Part shown: in pieces, positions 18,072-26,439 of the stretch
Layout: the number at the start of each line of letters is the position of its first letter
Numbering within the stretch: the first letter of the stretch is position 1
Origin: a virus
Direction: 5' to 3' (one strand)
IMG/VR virus record: IMGVR_UViG_3300031972_000834
Span: 1 to 48,155 of that record
DNA length: 48,155 nucleotides
Program-made: the position numbers and the translations under genes
Notes under the pieces: generated by a model
What the model was told of the DNA's origin: nothing
The model's database searches: none
The model's input: only the letters and a program-made list of their open reading frames with translations

Positions 18072-18274
18072 TATTTTTTCTTACGAGGTCGGCCTCTTTT
18101 CTTTGGAACTTTTGTATAAGCCTCATTTTTATTTGGAGTGCTGGGATCGTCAGCCACATATCTGCCATTTTTATTCCTAGCTCTAACCGTTTCCATTTCC
18201 TCTTTAAGAGGATTGGGTAGTTCTGCTGAACTAAGAGGCGTAAAAAAATGTACTACTTTTTTCCACCAAGACAT
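18071..18274 (-). CDS. Small basic protein with AT-hook-like tail
   Basis: A 67-residue protein. It begins with an amphipathic MSWWKKVVHFFTPL and ends with KKRGRPRKKK, the GRP core flanked by basics of AT-hook minor-groove binding motifs. The middle is polar and likely disordered. It could bind AT-rich DNA, or the tail may simply be a basic membrane or RNA contact. It is followed directly by the nuclease gene (1-base overlap). Confidence 0.6.
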   Translation of the reverse strand: MSWWKKVVHFFTPLSSAELPNPLKEEMETVRARNKNGRYVADDPSTPNKNEAYTKVPKKRGRPRKKK

Positions 18275-18275
18275 G

Positions 18276-18383
18276 TTACTTCTTGAGTTTAGATGTAACT
18301 TTATCCCAAAGTTCAGGTTTAAATCTTTTTACAGACCAAGCCAAAACTATTGTTACTATTATTAATGATATTAATATATCCAC
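18276..18383 (-). CDS. 35-residue single-helix membrane protein, GTG start
   Basis: This short frame starts with GTG at 18383, with GGAG five bases upstream, and ends one base before the next ATG. It reads DILISLIIVTIVLAW as a membrane helix, then a basic tail (KRFKPELWDKVTSKLKK). Tight packing between neighbours and a clear ribosome site make it a real gene despite its size. Function unknown; it could be a small lysis or envelope effector. Confidence 0.6.
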   Translation of the reverse strand: MDILISLIIVTIVLAWSVKRFKPELWDKVTSKLKK

Positions 18384-18386
18384 AAT

Positions 18387-18593
18387 TTACTCCTTTTCTT
18401 CTAAAGCTTCTTCAGCTACTTCTTTTGAAGCCTCTACAAATGCTTGATTAAAAACTTGTTGAGATGCTTTTATTTGATCTAATTGAAACATAAGATTTTT
18501 CTCTTTGTTTGCAAGATCATTTAACTGCAACTGTATGTATTGTTGTTTTTCTGAAAGTTCAACTTCTTTTGTTTTGTCACTATCTTTAGCCAT
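18387..18593 (-). CDS. Small coiled-coil protein
   Basis: A 68-residue protein, almost wholly helix-forming and Gln/Glu/Lys-rich (KQQYIQLQLNDLANKEKNLMFQLDQIKASQQVF), with an acidic end. Probably an oligomeric coiled coil. It sits between the tail fibre accessory gene and a tiny membrane protein; no function can be assigned. Confidence 0.6.
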   Translation of the reverse strand: MAKDSDKTKEVELSEKQQYIQLQLNDLANKEKNLMFQLDQIKASQQVFNQAFVEASKEVAEEALEEKE

Positions 18594-18605
18594 CTATCTC
18601 TCCTT

Positions 18606-18869
18606 TTATGAATTGTTGCTAATATAAGTTTCTGCTGTTGTAATAGCTGTGGTGTAACTAGTCTTACTGCCTGAATCATCTATAACGACTTCTTGTTGTA
18701 AAATAAGTGTCAAAGCATCTACATTTCTTTGCATCATATCGTTTTTTTCTTGTTGAGTAAGATTTGCAAAATCATTTTTTGTCCAAGTTCCTGCATTAAC
18801 TCCATTAATTAAATTAACAGAATCATCTGCGATTCCATACCATTTTGTTGCTGTAAAATCATTTGCCAT
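18606..18869 (-). CDS. Small tail-fibre-associated protein
   Basis: An 87-residue protein. The ATG at 18869 lies 3 bases after the fibre stop; an upstream in-frame ATG is inside the fibre gene. It includes KWYGIADDSVNLINGVNAGTWTKNDFANLT and a helical end. Placement directly after a self-cleaving fibre suggests a tail-fibre assembly or accessory protein, but no family is recognised. Confidence 0.6.
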   Translation of the reverse strand: MANDFTATKWYGIADDSVNLINGVNAGTWTKNDFANLTQQEKNDMMQRNVDALTLILQQEVVIDDSGSKTSYTTAITTAETYISNNS

Positions 18870-18871
18870 TT

Positions 18872-21193
18872 TTAATCCTCTAGTGCTTCTATTCTTGACT
18901 TTAAATCGTCTATTATTGTTTGTTGTTGTTTTACAGCATTTACTAAATACCAAGTTATATTATCAGAATCAACGCTTAAACACCCATTCTCTCTTTCCTG
19001 TACAACATCAGGTAGTATTTCTTGTATTTCTTGTGCAATTACTCCAAGTTGTGTGCCTTCTTTTTCTATTGTTACTGAGTCTACAGCACGACCTGTCCAG
19101 TCTGTAATTTCATCTTTCGTTCTATACTCAAAGTTTTTAACTTGAATTTGTTTTATCTTTTCCAAACCAACATTGTTATCTACAATATTTTTCTTAATTC
19201 TTCTATCTGATGTTGTAGCCCAAGCTGATGAGTTGTTACCTTGATAGCCATTTCCACTACCTGTTCCTGCTGAAATAAAAAATGTAGCATCGCCTTTACC
19301 TGTATTTTCATATGTGGAAATCACTATGCATCTGTAAGCTGCTGAATCGTCTCCATTAGCATTAACACCTATCATAATATTTCTATCGCCTGTAGTTGTT
19401 ATATCTCCTGCTTCTCTACCTATAAAAGTATTATGGACTCCACTTGTAACTACACTTCCTGCTTGATAGCCAACATAAGTACCACCATAAGCAGCGTGAG
19501 CTGCATTTCCTGCTTGTGAGCCTATAACTGTAAGTTGTGAATTAGACACACTATTACCTGTTCCTAATGCGTTATAACCGATAGCAATATTATCTTCTTG
19601 TGTTACTTGATTTTCTAAGGCTTCTCTACCAATAGCTATATTGTTTCTTGTTGCATAAACTGCTCCTGTTGCTAATGACGATGCTGCTAAAAATCCAATA
19701 GCAACATTTGAATGTGCATCTGTTGCAAGACCAAGAGCAGAAGTACCAATAGCAATATTGTGACTTCCAGTTGTAAGTGTCGTTGCTGCTCCATTACCTA
19801 TAGCTACACAATCATCTCTATCACCTGCCGCATCAAAAGCTGTGTGTCCAATAGCAACATTTCCATCACCAGTTAATCCACTTCCTGTGTTATAACCAAT
19901 CATTACATTATTTGCTACACCTGCACCTGCTGCTCCTAGTGAGTCTGTTCCGATGGCAATATTAAAACTTCCAGTTGTAAGGGTGTCTGCTGCATCGAAA
20001 CCGATGGCAACATTAGAATCGCCTGAAGTTAAAGATGAAAAAACATCTACACCCAAACCAACATTATAATTAGCACCACTAATCGTGCCTGTAGTAGCAT
20101 CGCCAAGCATAATGGAGGAAGTACCAAATGTTTTGGCATCTGATAAATCATTAATAGAACTTGCTCCACTTGCAGCATCTTCCCAAGCTACACCACTTCC
20201 TGTTGAGGTAAGCACTTGTCCATCACTACCTTGTCCACCATTTACTTTAAAGTTTTCAGAATCTACAAGACCTGCAAAAAAACTTTTATATTTTAAACTA
20301 GCTGTACCTAGGTCAATATCGTTATCTGTTACTGGAGAGATTGAACCATCTGCCATAGTGAACTGAGCAGTACCACCTGCACTAAACGACATTACATCTG
20401 CTGCACTAAAGAATAATCCTGCGTTGACATCGCCTGTATTACTAATACTAGGTGCTCCTGCTGAACCATCTGCAAAAGTAGCCTGTCCTGAAACATCTAA
20501 AGTTCCATTAATATCTATAGCTGTTGCAGTTAAATCTATTTCGTCTGTTGCACCTAAACTTAGTACAGTTGCACTTGAGCCTTGTACAAATTGACTAGCA
20601 TCATTAAAACAAAGTTTATTAGTTGAATTTAATGTTAATCCTGTTCCATCTGTATGAGTAAGAGTGGTATCTCCATCTGCTCCAAAAGTTACAACTGCTG
20701 AGTCAGAACTAAAAGTGAGATCATCAGTTATAGTTAAATCATCTTGTACTTTTAAATCTACAACACTAAGACTGGCAAAAGCATCAACAACTGCTGCTCC
20801 ACTACCTGCTCCATCTAAATAAACTGCTTTTGTATCGCCTGGAGGTATTGTTACATTGGCTCCAGAGCCTTGAGAAATAATAATATTTTGAGATCCACTT
20901 GTTCCATTTTCTATAAAGTGCATTCTGTTTACAGTATTGGGAGCTATGGTAATGGTGCAAGCTGAATCTAAAGTGCCTGTATATTTAACATACATAGCCC
21001 TAACTGGATCAGTTGCTCCATCTGCAATAGTTGAAGTATGAGTATCAGCGTTGGTAGTTATAGCTTCTGTTCCATAACCCAAAGCTTCGCCGATTAATTC
21101 TAAATTTGTATTGGTTGTTGTACCCCAAGTACCCGAACCATCTCCTGTGGCCATCTCATTTAGTCTGAGATCATTTACATATGTGCTTGCCAT
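18872..21193 (-). CDS. Tail fibre with YadA-like repeats and S74 self-cleaving chaperone
   Basis: A 773-residue protein. The N-terminus (MASTYVNDLRLNEMATGDGSGTWGTTTNTNLELIGEAL) is a typical marine phage virion-attachment segment. The middle has many SNVAIGF / HNIAIGT repeats spaced about 25-30 residues, like the left-handed beta-roll of YadA heads. The end (from about residue 662) is a peptidase S74 intramolecular chaperone: S662-D-R-R-I-K667 gives the Ser-Lys pair, then GVIAQEIQEILPDVV and a final coiled coil. The chaperone should trimerise the fibre and then cleave itself off. This is the probable receptor-binding protein. Confidence 0.88.
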   Translation of the reverse strand: MASTYVNDLRLNEMATGDGSGTWGTTTNTNLELIGEALGYGTEAITTNADTHTSTIADGATDPVRAMYVKYTGTLDSACTITIAPNTVNRMHFIENGTSGSQNIIISQGSGANVTIPPGDTKAVYLDGAGSGAAVVDAFASLSVVDLKVQDDLTITDDLTFSSDSAVVTFGADGDTTLTHTDGTGLTLNSTNKLCFNDASQFVQGSSATVLSLGATDEIDLTATAIDINGTLDVSGQATFADGSAGAPSISNTGDVNAGLFFSAADVMSFSAGGTAQFTMADGSISPVTDNDIDLGTASLKYKSFFAGLVDSENFKVNGGQGSDGQVLTSTGSGVAWEDAASGASSINDLSDAKTFGTSSIMLGDATTGTISGANYNVGLGVDVFSSLTSGDSNVAIGFDAADTLTTGSFNIAIGTDSLGAAGAGVANNVMIGYNTGSGLTGDGNVAIGHTAFDAAGDRDDCVAIGNGAATTLTTGSHNIAIGTSALGLATDAHSNVAIGFLAASSLATGAVYATRNNIAIGREALENQVTQEDNIAIGYNALGTGNSVSNSQLTVIGSQAGNAAHAAYGGTYVGYQAGSVVTSGVHNTFIGREAGDITTTGDRNIMIGVNANGDDSAAYRCIVISTYENTGKGDATFFISAGTGSGNGYQGNNSSAWATTSDRRIKKNIVDNNVGLEKIKQIQVKNFEYRTKDEITDWTGRAVDSVTIEKEGTQLGVIAQEIQEILPDVVQERENGCLSVDSDNITWYLVNAVKQQQTIIDDLKSRIEALED

Positions 21194-21209
21194 TATTTAC
21201 CTCTTATTT

Positions 21210-21743
21210 TTACGCAACTGCCTCCCAATTGGGAGTTTGAGTGTCTGTTATAGTAGTATAGTTTGGAGTTTGGCTTTCATCAATACGTGACCATATCAAA
21301 ACTGTTCCTACTGATCCTGTAGCGCTTTGTCCAGTTGGATAAACGTTTGCTGCTGCATCTGTGGTAACTGTTCCCAAAGATCCAGTTGCAGCATTTAGTG
21401 TAACAGATAAATTGTTGTTTGAAACGGTTGTTGCAGTTCCAAGAGCGGATGTCCCAGCTTGTCCTGTAGGTGTTACGTTGGCTTCACCATCTACTTCAAC
21501 CGATACAGAACCTAATGTTCCTACAAGTCCTGCTACAGAAGCTATTGCTTGAGCATTTACTCCAGCTTGAGGAGCTCCTGTTGTTCCTACTTGAGATGCG
21601 GGTGTTACATTTGCTTCTGCATCAACCGCAACTGTACCTAAAGCAGATGTTCCTGCTCCTGGAGCTGTAAGCGTAACTGGAAGTGGCTCGCCCCACGTAA
21701 GTTGACCCCACGTGCCCCGACCCCAACCTGTTATATTAGCCAT
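21210..21743 (-). CDS. Repeat-containing tail or fibre protein
   Basis: A 177-residue protein. After a Trp/Gly-rich start (ITGWGRGTWGQLTWGE) come tandem beta-type repeats around the phrases ANVTPASQVGTT, ANVTPTGQAGTSALG and ANVYPTGQSATGSVG. The C-terminus is IDESQTPNYTTITDTQTPNWEAV. The start and end motifs are familiar from small tail proteins of marine phages. It is directly upstream of the main fibre and may decorate it. Confidence 0.65.
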   Translation of the reverse strand: MANITGWGRGTWGQLTWGEPLPVTLTAPGAGTSALGTVAVDAEANVTPASQVGTTGAPQAGVNAQAIASVAGLVGTLGSVSVEVDGEANVTPTGQAGTSALGTATTVSNNNLSVTLNAATGSLGTVTTDAAANVYPTGQSATGSVGTVLIWSRIDESQTPNYTTITDTQTPNWEAVA

Positions 21744-21749
21744 TTAAGG

Positions 21750-22178
21750 CTAGGCGATTCTTATAATCGCTGTACTGGCTGCTGCCGCTGGGAATACAAT
21801 TGTAAAGTCTCCTGCTGTTGATGTTTTGTCTCCACCAAAGTCAATACAAGCAACTGATTTATTGCTGTCGCTAGAGTTGTAAATCATACAACCTCTAGCA
21901 GTAACTGTAGCGGTTCCAAACGTTAAATCTGCAAAATCAGTAAAACCTGTTGTTCCTGATGAGGTTGGGTCTACTCTTGTTAAATTTGCTCCACCAGAAG
22001 TATAGTTAGTTCCAGTTGCTTGTCCAGTTGTAACAAATGCTGTTGTTGCAGCACCAATTGTTGCCGAGCTAGTATAAAGAGCTAGTTTAAAAGTGTCCCC
22101 ACCAGAATTTTTAAAGTTGTGGACAGCCTCTAATAATTCTTTTTTAAAGCTGGTTGTTAATGTTGATGTAATTGCCAT
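21750..22178 (-). CDS. Conserved small structural protein
   Basis: A 142-residue protein. Its pattern (LLEAVHNFKNSGGDTFKLALYTSSATIGAATTAF ... GARGCMIYN-type ... ACIDFGGDKTSTAGDFTIVFP) is one I know from many phage structural modules, usually annotated hypothetical. Predicted mostly beta. Lies 1 base from the next gene, inside the tail module, so a virion role is likely. Confidence 0.7.
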   Translation of the reverse strand: MAITSTLTTSFKKELLEAVHNFKNSGGDTFKLALYTSSATIGAATTAFVTTGQATGTNYTSGGANLTRVDPTSSGTTGFTDFADLTFGTATVTARGCMIYNSSDSNKSVACIDFGGDKTSTAGDFTIVFPAAAASTAIIRIA

Positions 22179-22179
22179 T

Positions 22180-22479
22180 TCAAATACCTTTGATTATTTT
22201 TGCCAAATCTTCAGCATCTCCTTGAGTTAATTCTTGAATCAAAGATGCTTTATAAGATTTTATAGCATTTTGAATATATATCAAACAAACTTTATAAATT
22301 AAATCTTTGTAAGCTCTAGCCTGGTCTTTTATATGTTGTTCATTTTCATCAGAATAGCCAACTATTTTTTCAGTTAATTGTTTAGCCCAAAACTCGGGGG
22401 GATGGCCTCCAAAATTTGTTGTTGCTATTTCTACCACTCCAAGCTCTGGCAATCCACCAGGCGTTAACTTATCTACCAT
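22180..22479 (-). CDS. Small helical protein of the tail module
   Basis: A 99-residue protein, mainly helical, with FWAKQLTEKIVGYSDENEQHIKDQARAYKDLIYK as its clearest stretch. It overlaps the gene upstream by 7 bases. I associate this pattern with small proteins near tail genes of marine phages; no activity is evident. Confidence 0.6.
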   Translation of the reverse strand: MVDKLTPGGLPELGVVEIATTNFGGHPPEFWAKQLTEKIVGYSDENEQHIKDQARAYKDLIYKVCLIYIQNAIKSYKASLIQELTQGDAEDLAKIIKGI

Positions 22480-23198
22480 TTTTTAGGCTCCCTTAAATGC
22501 TCATCATTTCTACCAATTAAAGTTGGTTCAAACTGATGTTTGTTTGTAATTTTTTCGCTAGATTTTTTTGCAATTAATTTATTTTTTTCTTGAACTACAA
22601 TCATTGGATCATCTAAACGATGATAGCCATATAACTTTTCATCATCAGGAACGTTCGTATCTAATAATCCGCTAGATCCTGCAATACCAATTTGTATACC
22701 CAAATCGCTTGCTTTGGCTAACCAATACTCTACACATGCTCTTCCAGATTCTGCAAAGTGTAAATTTCCTTTATAGCTAAAATCTACACCATACATATTT
22801 ATCTGGCCTACATTATTCCAAACAGCAAAAGCTACTGCATAAGCAACTGTATTATTTAGATAGTGACAATTTAAAGAGGCTAAAACTTCGTTAATTGGAT
22901 ATTCTACTAAGTTATCGCAACGCTCGTCTAGCTCGCAAGTGTAGATAGGTTTATTGCCATTTTCTAAAACATCAAGCATTCCACTTGTTTGATTTCCTGC
23001 ATTCTCAGTATCATAAAAACGACTAGCAGGATCCATCATAAAAACTCTATCGTGGAATATAACAGATGCTACTGAATTAATAGCCCAAACCTCATCAAAA
23101 TAAGTGCCGTGTGATTTTGCTAAATTGTAATCAAACCAACTGTTTCCTAAAGCTACAATAGCTACGGTAGCGCCTTTTAGCTCTTGAATTGGCTCCAT
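22473..23198 (-). CDS. Rossmann-like protein, possible DUF115/GT42-type fold
   Basis: A 241-residue protein. It begins with a beta strand and loop (ATVAIVALGNSWFDYNLAK), has FDEVWAINSV and FMMDPASRF, and later QINMYGVDFSYKGNLHFAESGRACVEYWLAKASDLGIQI. A GxDF motif followed by His is seen in the DUF115 pterin/flagellin-modification family and in GT42 sialyltransferase-type folds. That resemblance is from motif shape only. Possible roles are modification of a virion or host glycan. It is unusual among the tail structural genes around it. Confidence 0.45.
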   Translation of the reverse strand: MEPIQELKGATVAIVALGNSWFDYNLAKSHGTYFDEVWAINSVASVIFHDRVFMMDPASRFYDTENAGNQTSGMLDVLENGNKPIYTCELDERCDNLVEYPINEVLASLNCHYLNNTVAYAVAFAVWNNVGQINMYGVDFSYKGNLHFAESGRACVEYWLAKASDLGIQIGIAGSSGLLDTNVPDDEKLYGYHRLDDPMIVVQEKNKLIAKKSSEKITNKHQFEPTLIGRNDEHLREPKKW

Positions 23199-23216
23199 AT
23201 CTTCTCCATTTTAAAT

Positions 23217-23891
23217 TTAACTAATTTGACTTCTTAAAGAATCATATCTGTATTCGTCTTTTCTGCCTCTTGCTTCCGCTAAATTTTTTAATCTAGCCAC
23301 CTCTTGATTAAATCTAGTTTCGTATAAAGTAATTAGCTCTGGCTCACCTTTCATAAATGTGTAGGCTTCAATTAAACTACCGTAAAGCAAAGCATTTTTT
23401 GCATTTTGAGAAAGCCAAGTACCTGTTGTTGAAGAAGTTAAGCTTGATGGCTTATATAGATAATGTAGCTCAACCGAATAATCAGCATCTGGGACTGGAG
23501 AAACAATTAAAGTAGATCCATTACTAGAAGCCGTAGAAAGTTCTTTATCAAAATCTGCATAATATAAAGGCCTTCCTCTTTCTGAGCTTGTTGAAGCATC
23601 GTTAGAATACTCCCGCATAAAACTAGGATGTTTTTTATCTAGATAATGATAATCGCTGCTGCTGTCTATAATAGCTAAAGAAAAACTCATTTTAAAATCA
23701 GACGGAGCTGTTAAGTAAGTATTTCCAGTTGTTAAATTTCCTGTTACGTTTTTTCTAAAAAAATCAAATTGAATTAACTCAAAAAGTCTTTCCTCTGCAA
23801 TTTCAATCATATCGTTTAACGTAGCAACAAAAGTTGTTTCGTCGTTTTCAACGTAATTTTGTATAAGAGTTTTTAGTTCGGTTAAAGTCAT
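23217..23891 (-). CDS. Head-tail adaptor-like protein 1
   Basis: A 224-residue protein. Helical N-terminus (TELKTLIQNYVENDETTFVATLNDMIEIAEERLFELIQFDFFRK), a central beta part with a YYADFDKEL-type phrase (values predicted from P-x-PD), and a helical end (NALLYGSLIEAYTFMKGEPELITLYETRFNQEVARLKN). This helix-beta-helix plan is that of T7 gp11 / P22 gp4-like ring proteins joining portal and tail. Overlaps the next gene by 4 bases. Confidence 0.6.
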   Translation of the reverse strand: MTLTELKTLIQNYVENDETTFVATLNDMIEIAEERLFELIQFDFFRKNVTGNLTTGNTYLTAPSDFKMSFSLAIIDSSSDYHYLDKKHPSFMREYSNDASTSSERGRPLYYADFDKELSTASSNGSTLIVSPVPDADYSVELHYLYKPSSLTSSTTGTWLSQNAKNALLYGSLIEAYTFMKGEPELITLYETRFNQEVARLKNLAEARGRKDEYRYDSLRSQIS

Positions 23892-24211
23892 ACTGTTATT
23901 GTAACTGCTCCAACACTTGCTGTCATTTCAGTTACTGTAAAATTTGATCCAACGTTTGCTGGGTTCATAAAATTATTATCCACGACAACTATAAACCCTT
24001 CACCTAATTCTTTGTCATTATTTGGTCTTGGGTCATATAAAGCTTGAGGATCTGAAGGTGCGGTATGCGGGTTTAATTGCGGATGTTTAGATTCAAAACA
24101 TTCTGGGCAAGTTTTTAAACCATTCCATTCTTTTTTAAGGTCTAGTAATTTATATTGAAAACCACACCTATCGCAAAGAGCGATTGCAAATTTAGCGCTT
24201 GCGTAAGCCAT
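23888..24211 (-). CDS. Zinc-ribbon protein of the head-tail module
   Basis: A 107-residue protein. C13-x2-C16 and C35-x2-C38 (LCDRCGF, KTCPECF) form a zinc ribbon. The rest is polar with DPQALYDPRPNN and a beta end (NFTVTEMTASVGAVTITV). I know this layout from many marine podovirus genomes between the two adaptor-like genes. Probably a small structural or assembly protein; zinc binding is inferred. Confidence 0.7.
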   Translation of the reverse strand: MAYASAKFAIALCDRCGFQYKLLDLKKEWNGLKTCPECFESKHPQLNPHTAPSDPQALYDPRPNNDKELGEGFIVVVDNNFMNPANVGSNFTVTEMTASVGAVTITV

Positions 24212-24212
24212 T

Positions 24213-24884
24213 TTATAATCCTGCTATATAAGGTCTAATTCTAAAAGATGCTCTGTCTTCATCTTGAGACATGGCTCTTTGAAATTCTTCTTCATATGAT
24301 TGTTTTAATAAAGCAGATCTATCTGGAGCTCTTTTCATAGAAATGTAATAAGCCAATCCAGCAGCAAAACAAGGGTAAAATCTAAACGGCATATCCATTG
24401 TATTCGTTGCTTTATCTGCATCATCCATTCTTACAATTTTATTAAAAACCAATACGTCTGTAGAGTTTTCTGGGGCTGGCCATACTTTTATAGCTGGCGT
24501 TGATAATTTATCAAAAAAGAATTGAGAAGGCCTTGCTTTGGTTGTTTTGTTTGGAATATTAATATATTGGCTTCTGCTCAAGCGATCCATAGAAATATCT
24601 GTTTCAGTTGAATTAACAGTACGCCTAACAACCATATCTAATATATCAATTACATTAGAATTTAAAGAATAACTACTTGTTCCTTCTGTAACAGTTTGCG
24701 TTGCTTGCTCTATTGTCCATTGGTTTAAACCGCGATTAGCCCACTCAGCTAACATTAAATTGATTGATCTTCTAGCTGTTTTTAGGTCATAACCAGTTCT
24801 AAGTTCTAGGCCGCATCTTTCAAATGCTTCCTCTACAAACTCAGCTACGTTTGGCTCAAAATCTGTACTGCTTGACGTTGCCAT
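24213..24884 (-). CDS. Head-tail adaptor-like protein 2 (P22 gp4-like)
   Basis: A 223-residue protein. The opening (VAEFVEEAFERCGLELRTGYDLKTARRSINLMLAEWANRGLNQWTIEQ) resembles the first helices of P22 gp4-type adaptors. A middle beta region (PSQFFFDKLSTPAIKVWPAPE) and a helical C-terminus (PCFAAGLAYYISMKRAPDRSALLKQSYEEEFQRAMSQDEDRA) follow. It likely forms a ring under the portal. Starts in a TAATG overlap with a 41-residue basic gene. Confidence 0.65.
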   Translation of the reverse strand: MATSSSTDFEPNVAEFVEEAFERCGLELRTGYDLKTARRSINLMLAEWANRGLNQWTIEQATQTVTEGTSSYSLNSNVIDILDMVVRRTVNSTETDISMDRLSRSQYINIPNKTTKARPSQFFFDKLSTPAIKVWPAPENSTDVLVFNKIVRMDDADKATNTMDMPFRFYPCFAAGLAYYISMKRAPDRSALLKQSYEEEFQRAMSQDEDRASFRIRPYIAGL

Positions 24885-25009
24885 TATTTTTTACGCTTTG
24901 TTGTTTTAAGACTTTTTTCAATAATTTTTGCTTGTGCAAGATGAGATTTAGAAGCTTTTTTTAATGCACTAACTAATTTTCTTTTTTGTGCAACTGTTAG
25001 TTCTGCCAT
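24884..25009 (-). CDS. 41-residue basic protein
   Basis: A very short gene joined to both neighbours by TAATG overlaps (stop at 24884-24886, ATG at 25007-25009). It reads as helix-forming and Lys-rich (LTVAQKRKLVSALKKASKSHLAQAKIIEKSLKTTKRKK). The double overlap makes it convincing. It may bind nucleic acid or a scaffold surface; function unknown. Confidence 0.65.
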   Translation of the reverse strand: MAELTVAQKRKLVSALKKASKSHLAQAKIIEKSLKTTKRKK

Positions 25010-25689
25010 TATTCCTCCGTATCGTTATACAAGTTATCAAAAACTCTATTGACATCTAAGGTATAGTCTAAATCAGATTTTGAATAATGTATATGTGCAG
25101 ATGGCCTAAAGTCTGGAGCACCGCTACCTGTTTCAAACCAAGCTGGGTGCGTTACCCTAACTCTATTGTTAGGCAAAGCAACAATATTTCCTGTCCATTT
25201 ACCTGCATCTAACAATTCTAGTACGTGACTTTGTTTATGTTGGGCGGGATCATCTGCTATTTCATTTTCGGCATAATCTACTGTAAACATGTATTTAGCA
25301 GGAAAAAATTGACCATCTATCTTTGCCATCCAAGGACATGGTGTTGCTCTATCAATTACATAAACTGCATGTGTATGCGAAGAACAATCCCAAGGTTGAG
25401 CATCATGGACAGCCATTGGTTCTGGCCACTCTTCAAAAGGAGTATCCCCAACCAAAGCTGTAATAGGCATACGAGCCCACATAGCTCCACCGTGAACTGT
25501 GTCTTCTGGTTCTCCTTCCGCTTCTATACCTGTAAAAATCATTTGAAAACTTAAACACCTGCAAGGCATGGTCGTAACGCCAACTGCCATAGCGTGCAGA
25601 AATTCACCATGATATTTACCGTGGTTATGGGTGTACTCTCTCCTTACCCAGCATTTAAAATGGGGTATATTGCTATACAAATAAGGCAC
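25009..25689 (-). CDS. Conserved marine-phage protein of unknown function
   Basis: A 226-residue protein, rich in His, Trp and Cys (PHFKCWVRREYTHNHGKYHGEFLHAMAVG, ATPCPWMAKIDGQFFPAKYMFTVDYA). I recall similar proteins in uncultivated marine phages but cannot assign function. The many His/Cys/Trp residues could reflect metal binding, possibly a virion enzyme. It shares its last base with the start of the 41-residue gene and its first with the end of the next. Confidence 0.6.
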   Translation of the reverse strand: MPYLYSNIPHFKCWVRREYTHNHGKYHGEFLHAMAVGVTTMPCRCLSFQMIFTGIEAEGEPEDTVHGGAMWARMPITALVGDTPFEEWPEPMAVHDAQPWDCSSHTHAVYVIDRATPCPWMAKIDGQFFPAKYMFTVDYAENEIADDPAQHKQSHVLELLDAGKWTGNIVALPNNRVRVTHPAWFETGSGAPDFRPSAHIHYSKSDLDYTLDVNRVFDNLYNDTEE

Positions 25690-25898
25690 TATTTACTTGC
25701 CTTTCCGCCCTTTTTGTACCCCTTGGATTTCATTGGGCCGCCATTACGCATACCCTTAGATTTCATTAGACCGCCGTTACGCATACCTTTGGTTTTTTTC
25801 TTTTCTGCAACTCCGCCATATTGCATTTTCACGCCTTTTTTTGCGGGTTTTTTAGATTTTCCACCATTTGCATACATTTTGCTAGTTTTTCTAAACAT
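25689..25898 (-). CDS. Lys/Gly-rich small protein with MRNGG repeats
   Basis: A 69-residue protein. Three near-identical units of the form KSKGMRNGGxMKSKG make the middle, and the sequence is Lys/Gly-dominated with no hydrophobic core. The style, with MYANGG and repeated NGG, resembles small disordered basic proteins seen in marine phages. It probably binds DNA or acts as a linker inside the virion; that is inference. Confidence 0.55.
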   Translation of the reverse strand: MFRKTSKMYANGGKSKKPAKKGVKMQYGGVAEKKKTKGMRNGGLMKSKGMRNGGPMKSKGYKKGGKASK

Positions 25899-25906
25899 TA
25901 TTACTC

Positions 25907-26206
25907 CTAATATTCTTTAGTTTTTTTTCTTCGATTGTTCATTACTTTACCACAACCTCTTGCTATATAAATACTTATAGGACCGCCTTTTGCTTTTTTT
26001 GTCCTACCATCTTTCCAGCTAATTCTTTTAGAGCTGGTTTTCTTTTTGGCTGCTGATGTACATTGAGCTTTTGTTGGTCTACAGGCAGGATAACTTCTGC
26101 GTTTTTCACCTTTTTTTCTACCGCAAGGCTTACCTGTTTTACAGTCCACCCATCCTGTACCATCATTTTTAGAAAACCAATCTCTAAGTGTTTCTTTTTT
26201 AGCCAT
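25907..26206 (-). CDS. Small basic Cys protein (WVDCKTGKPCGR type)
   Basis: A 99-residue protein with GTGWVDCKTGKPCGRKKGEKRRSYPACRPTKAQC, a conserved-looking motif with four Cys and a dense basic surface. I recall this motif in marine phages and large DNA viruses (DUF5872-like, unverified). A long run of Lys/Arg follows. It may fold around zinc or disulfides and package with DNA. Overlaps the gene upstream at 26206. Confidence 0.6.
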   Translation of the reverse strand: MAKKETLRDWFSKNDGTGWVDCKTGKPCGRKKGEKRRSYPACRPTKAQCTSAAKKKTSSKRISWKDGRTKKAKGGPISIYIARGCGKVMNNRRKKTKEY

Positions 26207-26439
26207 TAGCTTAATTTGGTTTTTGTTCTTTTGCCTGGAAGTATATTTTTAAAACCTCTTGCTTTAACAAATGTTACTTCGCCACCAGCTGATTTTTTTG
26301 TTCTTTTCTTGCTATTGCCGTAATTAGCTGCGCCAACTTTTCTGCATTGGACTAATCTGCCACTAGCATATGCGCTAGGCCAAACTTCCGCACTACGCTT
26401 TACTTTATGATAACAAGCATCTTTTTTTCCACTAGCCAT
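26206..26439 (-). CDS. Small basic protein with DACYHKVK / WPSAYASG motif
   Basis: A 77-residue protein. KKDACYHKVKRSAEVWPSAYASGRLVQCRKVGAANYGN is a short conserved motif with two Cys that I have seen in marine phage and giant virus genomes, unnamed to my knowledge. The C-terminus is Lys/Arg-rich. Probably a nucleic-acid-associated virion or host-takeover peptide; function unknown. Confidence 0.6.
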   Translation of the reverse strand: MASGKKDACYHKVKRSAEVWPSAYASGRLVQCRKVGAANYGNSKKRTKKSAGGEVTFVKARGFKNILPGKRTKTKLS

